DNA from: Clostridiaceae bacterium
Lineage (GTDB): Bacteria > Bacillota > Clostridia > Saccharofermentanales > Fastidiosipilaceae
DNA: 21,526 nt
Assembly (NCBI GenBank): GCA_012800515.1
Contig: JAAZJE010000115.1
Span: 1 to 21,526, forward strand
Reading direction: 5' to 3'
Shown here: one piece after another, positions 1 to 5,906 of the stretch
Layout of the letters: every line of letters starts with the position of its first letter
Numbering within the stretch: the stretch's first letter is position 1
The notes under the pieces: generated by a model
Told to the model about the DNA's origin: nothing
The model's database searches: none
Seen by the model: only the letters and a program-made list of their open reading frames with translations
Program-made: the position numbers and the translations under genes

Positions 1-1
1 G

Positions 2-181
2 TCAAACTTTATTATGAATGAGGACGGTTCACTCGACATCATCTTGTCCGAGGGGCAGCCGGATGAAATCACCAACTGGCTACCTGTTGCCGGCAATTTC
101 CATCTGATTCTGCGCATATACACGCCTGACATGGAGGCTCTTGCATCCTGGCAGCAGCCCATCATTCGTGTTTTGGATTGA
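2..181 (+). CDS. DUF1214-domain protein, C-terminal end (partial)
   Basis: The frame is open from the window edge to a TGA at 179-181 and gives the last 59 residues of a protein whose start lies outside. The tail has a DGSLDIIL strand, a short charged loop, then NWLPVAGNFHLILRIYTPD and a terminal PIIRVLD. That matches the usual end of DUF1214 domains (DGSL...NWLPAP...F.L.LR.Y.P...W..P.I..V), often found with DUF1254 in one polypeptide. The biochemical role of this family is not established. It is the only gene in the window on the plus strand. It is moderately GC-balanced, unlike the AT-rich genes that follow, so it may mark the far side of the inserted region. The family call rests on motif recognition over a short tail. 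Confidence 0.7.
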   Translation, partial: SNFIMNEDGSLDIILSEGQPDEITNWLPVAGNFHLILRIYTPDMEALASWQQPIIRVLD

Positions 182-242
182 CCATAGTCGCTCAAGAGAG
201 AGGGCCGGAAATTCTCTTGTGGTTCGCCAACGAGGGGGCTTG

Positions 243-266
243 CCTTGCATTTCGGCAAATTTGCAA
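243..266. repeat. Repeat R1, copy a
   Basis: The 24-mer begins CCTTGCATTTCGGCAAATTT and is matched at 616-639 with one difference near its end. Both copies follow a G-rich run (GAGGGGG or AAGGGGG), so the similarity extends upstream. Function is unknown. Confidence 0.6.
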
Positions 267-316
267 CCACATCAAGTGCCCCGTTACTAATAGTAGTCAC
301 GCTCTTGTAAAACCTG

Positions 317-371
317 TTAAGTTGCCAAAAGCAACGTCAAAAATCCCCGAAAACTATCGTTAGGCTCCTCT
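317..371. repeat. Repeat R2, copy a
   Basis: This copy reads TTAAGTTGCCAAAAGCAACG, then TCAAAAATCCCCGAAAACTA and ends in TAGGCTCCTCT. A copy at 767-821 is clearly homologous over about 55 bp with scattered substitutions and one small indel. Confidence 0.6.
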
Positions 372-407
372 ACTTCACCCGGCATTTGACAACTTTACAA
401 CTATATC

Positions 408-480
408 AAGGATGCCTGCTTCGCCGATGTTCCCGAAGTCGTTGAAACTGCTCGATTGCCGAAAGCAGCATCGCAACCTC
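408..480. repeat. Repeat R2, partial copy b
   Basis: The core GATTGCCGAAAGCAGCATC matches the start of R2. The preceding bases (GCCTGCTTCGCCGATG, then GAAACTGCT) match those in front of the copy at 767-821. The 3' half (CCCCGAAAAC...GGCTCCTCT) is not recognisable here. Confidence 0.45.
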
Positions 481-615
481 TCTCCCACTCTTAAACTAGC
501 TATCAGCAATTCAGTGCAACAGCTAAACCGGCCTCCTACTTGAAATTTTTGCATATCCTGCATTGTTTTAAAGTAGAATGCCGCAAAAAGGATATTTACT
601 CAAGGGGGAAAGTCG

Positions 616-639
616 CCTTGCATTTCGGCAAATTTTCAA
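616..639. repeat. Repeat R1, copy b
   Basis: Second copy of the repeat at 243-266. The differing base turns TTTGCAA into TTTTCAA. A looser match in inverse orientation (TTGCAATTTTGCCGATG) appears near 21053-21070, which hints at a dispersed family. Confidence 0.6.
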
Positions 640-738
640 GTAGTCCAGAGCCGAGACCGGCAGAGAGCTCCAGAGACCGGCTAAGCCTGTAATATTGCCG
701 CAAGACCAACCATAAATACAAAAACAGACTTAGGCCAT

Positions 739-821
739 CTTGCCTGCTTCCGAACCCCGAAAAACTGCTAAGTTGCCGAAAGTAGCATCAAAATCCCCGA
801 AAACCATCACTAGGCTCCTCT
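739..821. repeat. Repeat R2, copy c with upstream extension
   Basis: It carries both the upstream block shared with copy b (TGCCTGCTTCCGA, AAAACTGCTAAG) and the downstream block shared with copy a (CAAAATCCCCGAAAACCATC, TAGGCTCCTCT). It is therefore the most complete copy, and the repeat unit is at least about 80 bp. Unit spacing is irregular, so this is not a CRISPR array. Confidence 0.55.
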
Positions 822-831
822 AAACTGCCAT

Positions 832-856
832 CCAAACCGCTATTTTGGCGGTTTGG
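832..856. other. Perfect 9-bp stem hairpin
   Basis: CCAAACCGC and GCGGTTTGG flank a 7-nt loop. Neither side is followed by a run of T, so an intrinsic terminator is not supported. It could be an operator or a remnant of a mobile-element end. Confidence 0.4.
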
Positions 857-1021
857 CGCTTTGTGACATCTATTGTGACATTTGCACTTTGGGATCTAGT
901 GCAATGGCACTTTATGAATATTACGATATGACCGAGCCGCTATTCAGCCGCAAGTTGAGGCAATGGCCCGCGCGGAAGGGCTTATTTCTCCGTGCTGGTG
1001 GACTTGAAACGCGGTTTCCAT

Positions 1022-1734
1022 TTAACTGTCATCCTCTGATATTTCGGTTTCTTTAAGAATTGTTGGCCCTTCTTTTTCAACTACATTTCGACTATATACA
1101 TCACCAACATTAGTATAAGTTTGCATATGCACTGGAAATGAATTGGTTCTCGAAATAGATTTCATTGTTTTATCAACTTCTTTTAACCCTTCGCCCAGTT
1201 TCTTTACCTCTTCTCTCAACTCATCAACTTCTGATATATACACTAAAAATCCAGCATAATCAACAAAGTTAATAGTTTCGGTTTCAACATACTTCTTCTT
1301 CTTGCCTTTTGGAGTGTATACCAACGTAATCTCTAGCTCCTTGTTACTATACTTTAATACGGTCGGCGCAATAACATCTAGACATATAACCCATCGTTGT
1401 TTTGGGTAAATAGAGATATTTATGTTTTCTCTATCCAGAATACGTTTCTGAGCACTATCAGGAAGCTGTTTAGAAAAATTTTCATCGGATGTAATTTTTT
1501 TAATGTGGCAGGTACTTCACCAACATTTCGTATCACCAAACACACTAAGCTACTTTTAACCAATTCAAAAGATACTTGCACGTAAGGTCTTTTTTTCTCT
1601 CCACGCTCCTTCAATAATACAAAAATAGCAAGTAGAGAAATCACTGAACAAACGGCCGAGATAGCAGAAGTCCAATCAAAACCTATATTCATTTGCTGAA
1701 TTACGTCTCTCAGCTCTCTGATTGCGTTTTCCAT
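1022..1734 (-). CDS. Small membrane-anchored protein read across a -1 frame change
   Basis: Translation starts at ATG 1734 behind AAAGGAGT. The first frame has one membrane segment (about residues 21-41, SAISAVCSVISLLAIFVLL), a basic stop-transfer (KERGEKKRP) and a beta-rich stretch, but it stops at 1420. At the A7 run (plus-strand 1495-1501) a shift of -1 joins it to a second open frame that runs to 1022. The joined product is 237 aa: TLKK, then ITSDENFSKQ..., a strand-rich middle, a likely coiled coil around residues 165-195 (ELREEVKKLGEGLKEVDK) and an acidic tail. The two halves join exactly at the homopolymer, so they belong to one ancestral gene. The run is the slippery heptamer A_AAA_AAA in the correct phase for -1 slippage. 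A lost A or a sequencing error is equally possible. I do not recognise the family. The gene is AT-rich, unlike guaA and its cluster. Confidence 0.65.
1420..1734 (-). CDS. Zero-frame product of the slippery-site gene (104 aa)
   Basis: Without frame change the ribosome adds 24 residues after the A7 run (LHPMKIFLNSFLIVLRNVFWIEKT) and stops at TAA 1420-1422. This would leave a short membrane-anchored protein lacking the soluble C-terminal half. It is listed separately because it is what the DNA encodes literally. Whether it is made is unknown. Confidence 0.35.
   Translation of the reverse strand: MENAIRELRDVIQQMNIGFDWTSAISAVCSVISLLAIFVLLKERGEKKRPYVQVSFELVKSSLVCLVIRNVGEVPATLKKLHPMKIFLNSFLIVLRNVFWIEKT
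1495..1501 (-). other. A7 run: frameshift or slippage site
   Basis: On the coding strand the codons TTA AAA AAA TTA contain A_AAA_AAA in the X_XXY_YYZ phase. Moving back one base gives TTA AAA AAA ATT ACA TCC and continues the homologous frame to 1022. No strong hairpin or good upstream Shine-Dalgarno-like stimulator is visible, so a simple indel is the default reading. Confidence 0.5.
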
Positions 1735-1765
1735 ATAACTCCTTTCAGAATCACTTTTATATATT

Positions 1766-1788
1766 AGGCTGTTAGGTTCCTATAGCCT
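1766..1788. other. Small imperfect hairpin between genes
   Basis: AGGCT and AGCCT form the outer stem, with TAGG/CCTA arms inside. It lies just upstream of the ribosome binding site of the membrane-protein gene and downstream of the paralogue remnant. It has no clear T-run in the minus direction. Confidence 0.25.
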
Positions 1789-1839
1789 CTTTTATACAAC
1801 TAAAGAGCACGCAAAAAACATGTCTCTACCGTAAGGCTA

Positions 1840-1995
1840 TTAAGTTCCGCGGGGCTTTGAAAAGTTATTGCTTTTAAAAAGTGATGTATCTTTCAATATT
1901 GCATCTACATTTCTTAAGCCTTGTCCTAGTTTCTTCACATCTACACCGGACACAATTTTCTCTTTAAGTTTTACTAAATAATTTAATGCAGATAT
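1840..1995 (-). pseudogene. C-terminal remnant of a paralogue of the 237-aa membrane protein
   Basis: A 51-codon minus-strand frame ends at TAA 1840-1842. Its peptide YLVKLKEKIVSGVDVKKLGQ, then GLRNVDAILKDTSLFKSNNF, aligns without gaps to the coiled-coil region of the downstream protein (FLVYISEVDELREEVKKLGE, GLKEVDKTMKSISRTNSF). Shared positions include LV, VKKLG.GL..VD, K, S and N.F. There is no start codon with a ribosome binding site, and the frame is closed by a stop just upstream, inside the end of the 304-aa gene. It is best read as the tail of a second, decayed copy left by duplication or recombination. Much less likely, it is a frame-shifted extension of the 304-aa gene. Confidence 0.55.
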
Positions 1996-2897
1996 TTAAT
2001 AATTTTTTTACACCATGCGTCATTATGGATAATCCTCTCTACTGCTAATTGATTGTCGATTACCTCTTTTTTCGTTAATTTGGAAACTTCCCTCCACTCA
2101 CCTTTAAATATATATGTAGCATTGCCGTACATGACTGAATCAAAAACATATAAATTCCGCTCTATAAATTCGAAAACAAGGTACCCGCTATAGCCACCGA
2201 TCCCCTGAAATACATTCGTTGGTCTAAATTTTTCTATAAATTCAAGTCTTTTATGTATTAGTCGTTGCTCACTAGCAGATACCTTTGATTGTACGCGATT
2301 TTTCACAAGATCCCAAATTCGCTGTCCCTGTGGGAAAATTTCCCAATCAACACTTGTTACATTTTGTGACAAAATAATCCCTGTACTTTTATTAACAATA
2401 TAGGTGTCAACTGCTCCAAATATTTCGAGCATTAGATTTGCGCCAAAAATTATTGTTTTTTGGTTATCTGGGGTATTGACCATTTCCTGGTTCACTATTG
2501 CTAATTGTTCATTTCTGCTTGTTTCAACTATCTCTATCCTAAATTCCTTTGGCGCAATAAATTTTCTTCGATACCTTTGATAAGGAACATAAGATATTCC
2601 TCTATGAAGATATCCTCCCCAGTCCCTAAGCTCCCATTCATGTGCCCGGTATGCAATCTCCTTTGGCAGGTTCTTTTGTGGTATGTGTTCTCCAATTGCA
2701 TTACGTTCAGACATTATACCCAATTCGGGATCAGGGAAAATCTGAACACCAGTTTTTATTTCCAGATCATTTGCAATCGCGGTCAATTTTCTCATTACTT
2801 CTTCATTAATTTCTACTCCTAGTACAAATGTCTCTCCTGGCTTGACATTTCTGAGTAGTGTCTTCGTGCATCTGATCCTAGTTTGTTTAATCATCAT
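1983..2897 (-). CDS. Unrecognised 304-aa protein in AT-rich island
   Basis: The start is ATG 2897 (followed by a second ATG) behind AAAGGAG. I do not recognise the family. It has no signal peptide or membrane segment, so it is probably cytoplasmic. The N-terminus is basic (KQTRIRCTKTLLRNVKPGET). An aromatic, arginine-rich patch lies at about residues 85-112 (HEWELRDWGGYLHRG, VPYQRYRRKF), followed by alternating beta-type strands and a lysine-rich end (WCKKIIKYLH). No nuclease, helicase or recombinase signature can be picked out by eye. Its AT-rich composition matches the membrane-protein gene downstream. It lies directly next to the displaced guaA tail, which places it as likely cargo of an element inserted at guaA. 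With no terminator visible between them, the two genes could be co-expressed. Confidence 0.6.
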   Translation of the reverse strand: MMIKQTRIRCTKTLLRNVKPGETFVLGVEINEEVMRKLTAIANDLEIKTGVQIFPDPELGIMSERNAIGEHIPQKNLPKEIAYRAHEWELRDWGGYLHRGISYVPYQRYRRKFIAPKEFRIEIVETSRNEQLAIVNQEMVNTPDNQKTIIFGANLMLEIFGAVDTYIVNKSTGIILSQNVTSVDWEIFPQGQRIWDLVKNRVQSKVSASEQRLIHKRLEFIEKFRPTNVFQGIGGYSGYLVFEFIERNLYVFDSVMYGNATYIFKGEWREVSKLTKKEVIDNQLAVERIIHNDAWCKKIIKYLH

Positions 2898-2917
2898 GCT
2901 TGTCTCCTTTGTTTAAT

Positions 2918-2938
2918 TTTTGGCAACTATAACCAAAA
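2918..2938. other. Inverted repeat next to the guaA-like core
   Basis: TTTTGG and CCAAAA surround a 9-nt loop and end two bases before the ACTCCCATTCTATC core at 2941. The position is compatible with an arm site or a weak terminator-like structure, but the evidence is positional only. Confidence 0.25.
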
Positions 2939-2940
2939 GC

Positions 2941-3053
2941 ACTCCCATTCTATCATGGCTAACGGCTTGCCCTCGATGTCATAAACTACGCGGTCGACTT
3001 GCGGCACTTCGCTCGTGATACGCACTACGACACAGCGTAGGCCGGAATAAGGA
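2941..3053 (-). pseudogene. guaA: Displaced guaA 3' end (attachment-site scar)
   Basis: This 113-bp segment aligns without gaps to the last codons of the intact guaA (4436-4548) at a constant offset of 1495 bp. I count about 22 mismatches, many at third codon positions. Its reading RITSEVPQVDRVVYDIEGKP, then LAMIEWE, parallels RITGEVPQVNRVVYDITGKP, PATIEWE in guaA. The first 14 bases, ACTCCCATTCTATC, are identical and correspond to the codons for IEWE. The copy has no stop at the expected place (GAG TGC instead of GAG TAG) and runs four more codons. The 3' end of guaA is a well-known integration site for genomic islands in Bacillota and other bacteria. The synonymous-biased divergence suggests a tail from another lineage's guaA, or an old displaced end. 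No integrase is visible nearby. Confidence 0.8.
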
Positions 3054-3107
3054 GTCCACGCCCCCTCCCTATCGCGGACGCGGCTCGCCCACGTAATCCG
3101 CAAGTAC

Positions 3108-3131
3108 GAAAAAGCGGCCCGGAGGCCGCTT
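3108..3131 (-). terminator. Rho-independent terminator after the lipoprotein gene
   Basis: On the minus strand AAGCGGCC, loop TCCG and GGCCGCTT form a perfect 8-bp stem followed by TTT. It starts 6 bp past the lipoprotein stop codon and separates that gene from the guaA remnant and the AT-rich genes. Confidence 0.85.
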
Positions 3132-3137
3132 CGCTTA

Positions 3138-4391
3138 TTAACCCATCGGTCCAATGGACGGCACTCTTTGTAGTTTAATGCCGTATACGTTGAGACGAAT
3201 GTTTAAAAACGTATCGCCGTCGTTTGCCGGAGCCAGCCAAATGTAATCGTCCATCCCGCCGTCGCGGAAAGAGTCCGTTACGACAAAATCTCCCACGCTG
3301 CCGAGTTTCGCGAAATCGGGGTCGTCGGTCGAGACGATGCGGGAGCGCAGCAAATCCTTTCCGTGACTGTATTTCTCGTTGAGGGTATCCAGGGTAAAGC
3401 GGCCTTCGTAATGATACAAAACCCCGTTGTCCGCATCAACAAACATTTCGAAGTTGAGATTATCGAATATTCTCAGACGGACGGAAGGGTACTCCGCTTT
3501 GTCCATCCAGTCGCCGATAAGGAAATCGGCGTTCAGGGACTCCCCATATTTGTAAGTGTCAAGCACTGTTCCGGCAACCGGATCCATTATCATAACCTCT
3601 TCATTGGACATATAATGGATATGGACCTTGCCGTCGCCGTCGACGAAAAGAGATTCGGGCCAGAAAAAGCCGGCATCGACGTACTCCGCGGGCGCAACAC
3701 TATGTTTGACAACGGTTTTGCCGTCGGGGTCAATACAAAATAGCCAGGGTTCGATATATCCCGTAAGGTAAACATTTTCTTCGGTGTCAAAAGCCCAGGA
3801 AGCGCCTTCGCCGCCGAAATCTTCGTTTACCCAACGAACTTTGCCGGTAGCCGGGTCTAAGCAGTAAACCGAGCCTGCTTCCAGAAACAGATATCCGGCG
3901 CGTGTGATACCTATCGACTGAATGACGTCGCACATTCCAACGTAGCAACTATTCGTGACATACTCCCATAACTGGGTTCCGTTGATGGAAAAGGCTCTTA
4001 TTGTGCCCTTTACTTTGGCACCCGCTTCAGAAGTCAACTGCAACTCTATTCTTTCTACATTCGTCGTGGTAACTTCGGATGTTTGGGACGGCTGAGTTTC
4101 GGGTTGCGTGGAAGTTGCGGGCGGCTCCGTAGTTGTAGTCCCCGTGGGGGCGTCTGTTGTCTGAGACGGCGATGTCGCGGGTTGGGCGGAAGATGCGGGC
4201 GGCTCCGTACTTGTGGTCCCTGTGGGGGTGTCTGTCGTCTGAGACGGCGATGTCTCGGGTTGCCCGGATGATACGGCCGGATTCGTACCTGTGGTACCCG
4301 TCGTATGCCCGGCGGGAGCTATGGTTATGCTACATGCGGCAAGACCCACCGATAAGAGCAGCACAAGTGCAAGTGATATGCTTTTTTTCAT
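3138..4391 (-). CDS. Secreted lipoprotein with Thr/Pro repeat stalk and PQQ-like beta-propeller domain
   Basis: The start is ATG 4391 behind AGAGGAAG. Residues 1-20 are a lipoprotein signal (MKKSISLALVLLLSVGLAAC) with lipobox LAAC and lipidated Cys20. Residues 30-106 form a Thr/Pro/Ser-rich stalk built of 26-residue repeats. Residues 110-417 contain motifs of PQQ-like propeller blades: NGTQLWEY, GYLFLEAGSVYCLDPATGKV, NVYLTGYIEPWLFCIDPDGK, VMIMDPVAGTVLDTYKYG. Such proteins usually sit outside the membrane and bind ligands or proteins. No catalytic residues can be named. The gene starts 42 bp after the guaA stop and ends at a strong terminator, with the displaced guaA tail beyond, so it is probably cargo inserted at guaA. 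Whether it uses the guaA transcript or its own promoter is unclear. Confidence 0.8.
   Translation of the reverse strand: MKKSISLALVLLLSVGLAACSITIAPAGHTTGTTGTNPAVSSGQPETSPSQTTDTPTGTTSTEPPASSAQPATSPSQTTDAPTGTTTTEPPATSTQPETQPSQTSEVTTTNVERIELQLTSEAGAKVKGTIRAFSINGTQLWEYVTNSCYVGMCDVIQSIGITRAGYLFLEAGSVYCLDPATGKVRWVNEDFGGEGASWAFDTEENVYLTGYIEPWLFCIDPDGKTVVKHSVAPAEYVDAGFFWPESLFVDGDGKVHIHYMSNEEVMIMDPVAGTVLDTYKYGESLNADFLIGDWMDKAEYPSVRLRIFDNLNFEMFVDADNGVLYHYEGRFTLDTLNEKYSHGKDLLRSRIVSTDDPDFAKLGSVGDFVVTDSFRDGGMDDYIWLAPANDGDTFLNIRLNVYGIKLQRVPSIGPMG
4092..4301 (-). repeat. 78-bp tandem repeat encoding the lipoprotein stalk
   Basis: Two complete 26-codon units (residues 49-74 and 75-100, each beginning PSQTTD and containing PTGTT..TEPPA) are preceded by an 18-codon partial unit and followed by PSQTSE. 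The copy number may vary between strains by recombination. Confidence 0.75.
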
Positions 4392-4433
4392 ATTCTCTTC
4401 CTCTTTAGTCTGTATTAGAACGACAGTTACGGT

Positions 4434-5858
4434 CTACTCCCATTCTATCGTGGCGGGCGGTTTGCCCGTGATGTCATAGACAACGCGGTTGACCTGCGGG
4501 ACTTCGCCCGTGATGCGCGCGACGACGCGGTGCAGGACGGGATAAGGGATCTCGGCAATGGCGGCGGTCATAAAGTCGCCGGTGCGGACGGCGCGCAGGG
4601 CGACCGTGTAGTCGTAGGTGCGGGACGCGGCGCGGACGCCGACCGAGCGCATGTCGGTCAGGACGGCGAAGTATTGGCTGTACTCGTAGGCGAGGCCCGC
4701 TGCCGCCAACTCTTCACGGAAAATCGCGTCGGCCGCGCGCAGGATGTCGGCACGCTCCTCGGTGATCGCGCCGATGATGCGCACACCGAGGCCGGGACCC
4801 GGGAAAGGCTGACGCATGACCTGCTCCTTGGGAATGCCGAGAGCGAGACCGACACTGCGGACTTCGTTCTTGAACAGCCAACGCAAAGGCTCAATCAGCT
4901 GCTTGAACTGCATATTGTCCGGGAGACCGCCGACATTGTGGTGGCTCTTGACCAGCTTGCCGCCGGCACTGCCGCTCTCAACGATGTCGGGGTAGATCGT
5001 CCCCTGCACCAGACAGTCGGCGTCGCCGAATTTGGCCGCCTCCTCCTCAAAAATACGAATAAATTCAGCGCCGATAATGCGGCGTTTCTCTTCCGGATCG
5101 ACGACGTCGGCGAGCTTGGCATAGAAACGTTGGCGCGCGTTCACACAAACCAGATTCATCCCGAAGCCGCGACCGTAAACCCGTTCGACATCCTCCGGCT
5201 CGTTCAGGCGCATCAGACCGTGGTCGACGAATATGCAGGTCAAATTACGTCCGATGGCCCGATGTACCAACACCGCGGCCACGGCGGAATCCACACCGCC
5301 GGAGAAAGCGCAAATTACCTGGCGCGACCCGAGCTCGGCACGCAGGCGGGTAACGGTATCCTCAATAAAATTCTCCGCCGACCAGTCCGCCGCGCAACCG
5401 CAAGTCTTCAGTACAAAATCGCGGATAATGCCGTTCGCGGTCAATTGCGCCACTGTCGCGTCGACCGGATAGAAGACGGCGCTGACCCGATCCGAGAGTT
5501 CGATCAGTCGGAAGAATTCAACCTGCGCTGCGGTGGGAATCAGCCACAGTAGCGGCAAATCGGTCTGCAGCAGGGCTTCGGGAATAGCCTCGGCAAAGCC
5601 GGCGGTCGCGAGTTCGGGGCTCCGGTAGAGGTCGTAGTTCGGATCGAGTTCGCTGTGCTCGGGGTCGGGCGCGGCGAGAATGATCCCCCGATAATTTCCG
5701 GCGGCGAGCTCGGCCGGCCGGACCTTGGCGGTATGAATTACCGTAAAGACCTGCCAGTCGCGGATTTGGTTGGCGAGCATTCTGGTCAGGCGGTTAGCGG
5801 CGTCAATAACTAGTATTTTGTCATGGCGGATATCGATTGAATTTTTCGGCTGCGTCAT
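4434..5858 (-). CDS. guaA: GMP synthase with degenerate glutaminase domain
   Basis: The enzyme converts XMP to GMP, using ATP and ammonia normally supplied by its own glutaminase domain. The C-terminal two thirds are canonical: P-loop SGGVDS at residues 186-191, FVDHGLMRLNE, QGTIYPDIVESG, KSHHNVGGLP, PFPGPGLGVRIIG, TDMRSVGVRAASRTYDY, ending GKPPATIEWE. The first ~150 residues align to the class I amidotransferase fold but are shortened (474 aa in total, against about 510-525 usually). Where GICYG with its catalytic Cys is expected the protein has LLWLIPTA (103-110), and where FHPE is expected it has FYPVD (129-133). The GGP oxyanion motif is also gone. Free ammonia or a partner glutaminase would then be required. 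It lies 48 bp downstream of the NlpC-like gene and is probably in that operon. A weak AAAGGG precedes the ATG. Confidence 0.95.
   Translation of the reverse strand: MTQPKNSIDIRHDKILVIDAANRLTRMLANQIRDWQVFTVIHTAKVRPAELAAGNYRGIILAAPDPEHSELDPNYDLYRSPELATAGFAEAIPEALLQTDLPLLWLIPTAAQVEFFRLIELSDRVSAVFYPVDATVAQLTANGIIRDFVLKTCGCAADWSAENFIEDTVTRLRAELGSRQVICAFSGGVDSAVAAVLVHRAIGRNLTCIFVDHGLMRLNEPEDVERVYGRGFGMNLVCVNARQRFYAKLADVVDPEEKRRIIGAEFIRIFEEEAAKFGDADCLVQGTIYPDIVESGSAGGKLVKSHHNVGGLPDNMQFKQLIEPLRWLFKNEVRSVGLALGIPKEQVMRQPFPGPGLGVRIIGAITEERADILRAADAIFREELAAAGLAYEYSQYFAVLTDMRSVGVRAASRTYDYTVALRAVRTGDFMTAAIAEIPYPVLHRVVARITGEVPQVNRVVYDITGKPPATIEWE
4436..4449. other. Candidate attachment-site core in intact guaA
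   Basis: ACTCCCATTCTATC at the guaA 3' end is repeated identically at 2941-2954 in the same orientation. Direct repeats of this part of guaA typically bound integrated islands. Confidence 0.55.
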
Positions 5859-5906
5859 TTCCCTTTACGCTCTCATTTCACGCTTTCATTTCTATCAGTA
5901 AATATT

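Larger units (their letters stand above)
182..1021. other. Non-coding stretch with dispersed repeats and hairpins
   Basis: No reading frame here has a ribosome binding site or recognisable protein content. The short open frames at 178-363, 375-563 and 853-1056 look fortuitous. The stretch contains two families of diverged direct repeats (annotated separately), a perfect 9-bp stem hairpin at 832-856, two direct TTGTGACAT copies between 861 and 881, and an inverted repeat TTGCACT/AGTGCAA near 882-905. It looks like decayed sequence on the flank of an inserted element. Confidence 0.6.

Noticed and set aside
243..821. CRISPR-like array
   Set aside because: Repeats are few, diverged, of differing lengths and irregularly spaced, and no cas genes are present.
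853..1056. 67-aa plus-strand frame near the left end
   Set aside because: It starts inside the hairpin arm region with no binding site, runs into the end of the opposite-strand membrane-protein gene, and has no recognisable content.
2927..3154. 75-aa minus-strand frame as a real gene
   Set aside because: Its C-terminal half is the displaced guaA tail. The N-terminal part overlaps the lipoprotein end and runs through the terminator, and no ribosome binding site is seen.
4530..5552. 340-aa plus-strand frame opposite guaA
   Set aside because: Antisense shadow of conserved GuaA motifs, with no ribosome binding site and no recognisable domain.
5859..5906. Purine riboswitch before guaA
   Set aside because: The gap is only 48 bp and shows no purine-aptamer pattern. 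guaA appears to be inside an operon.
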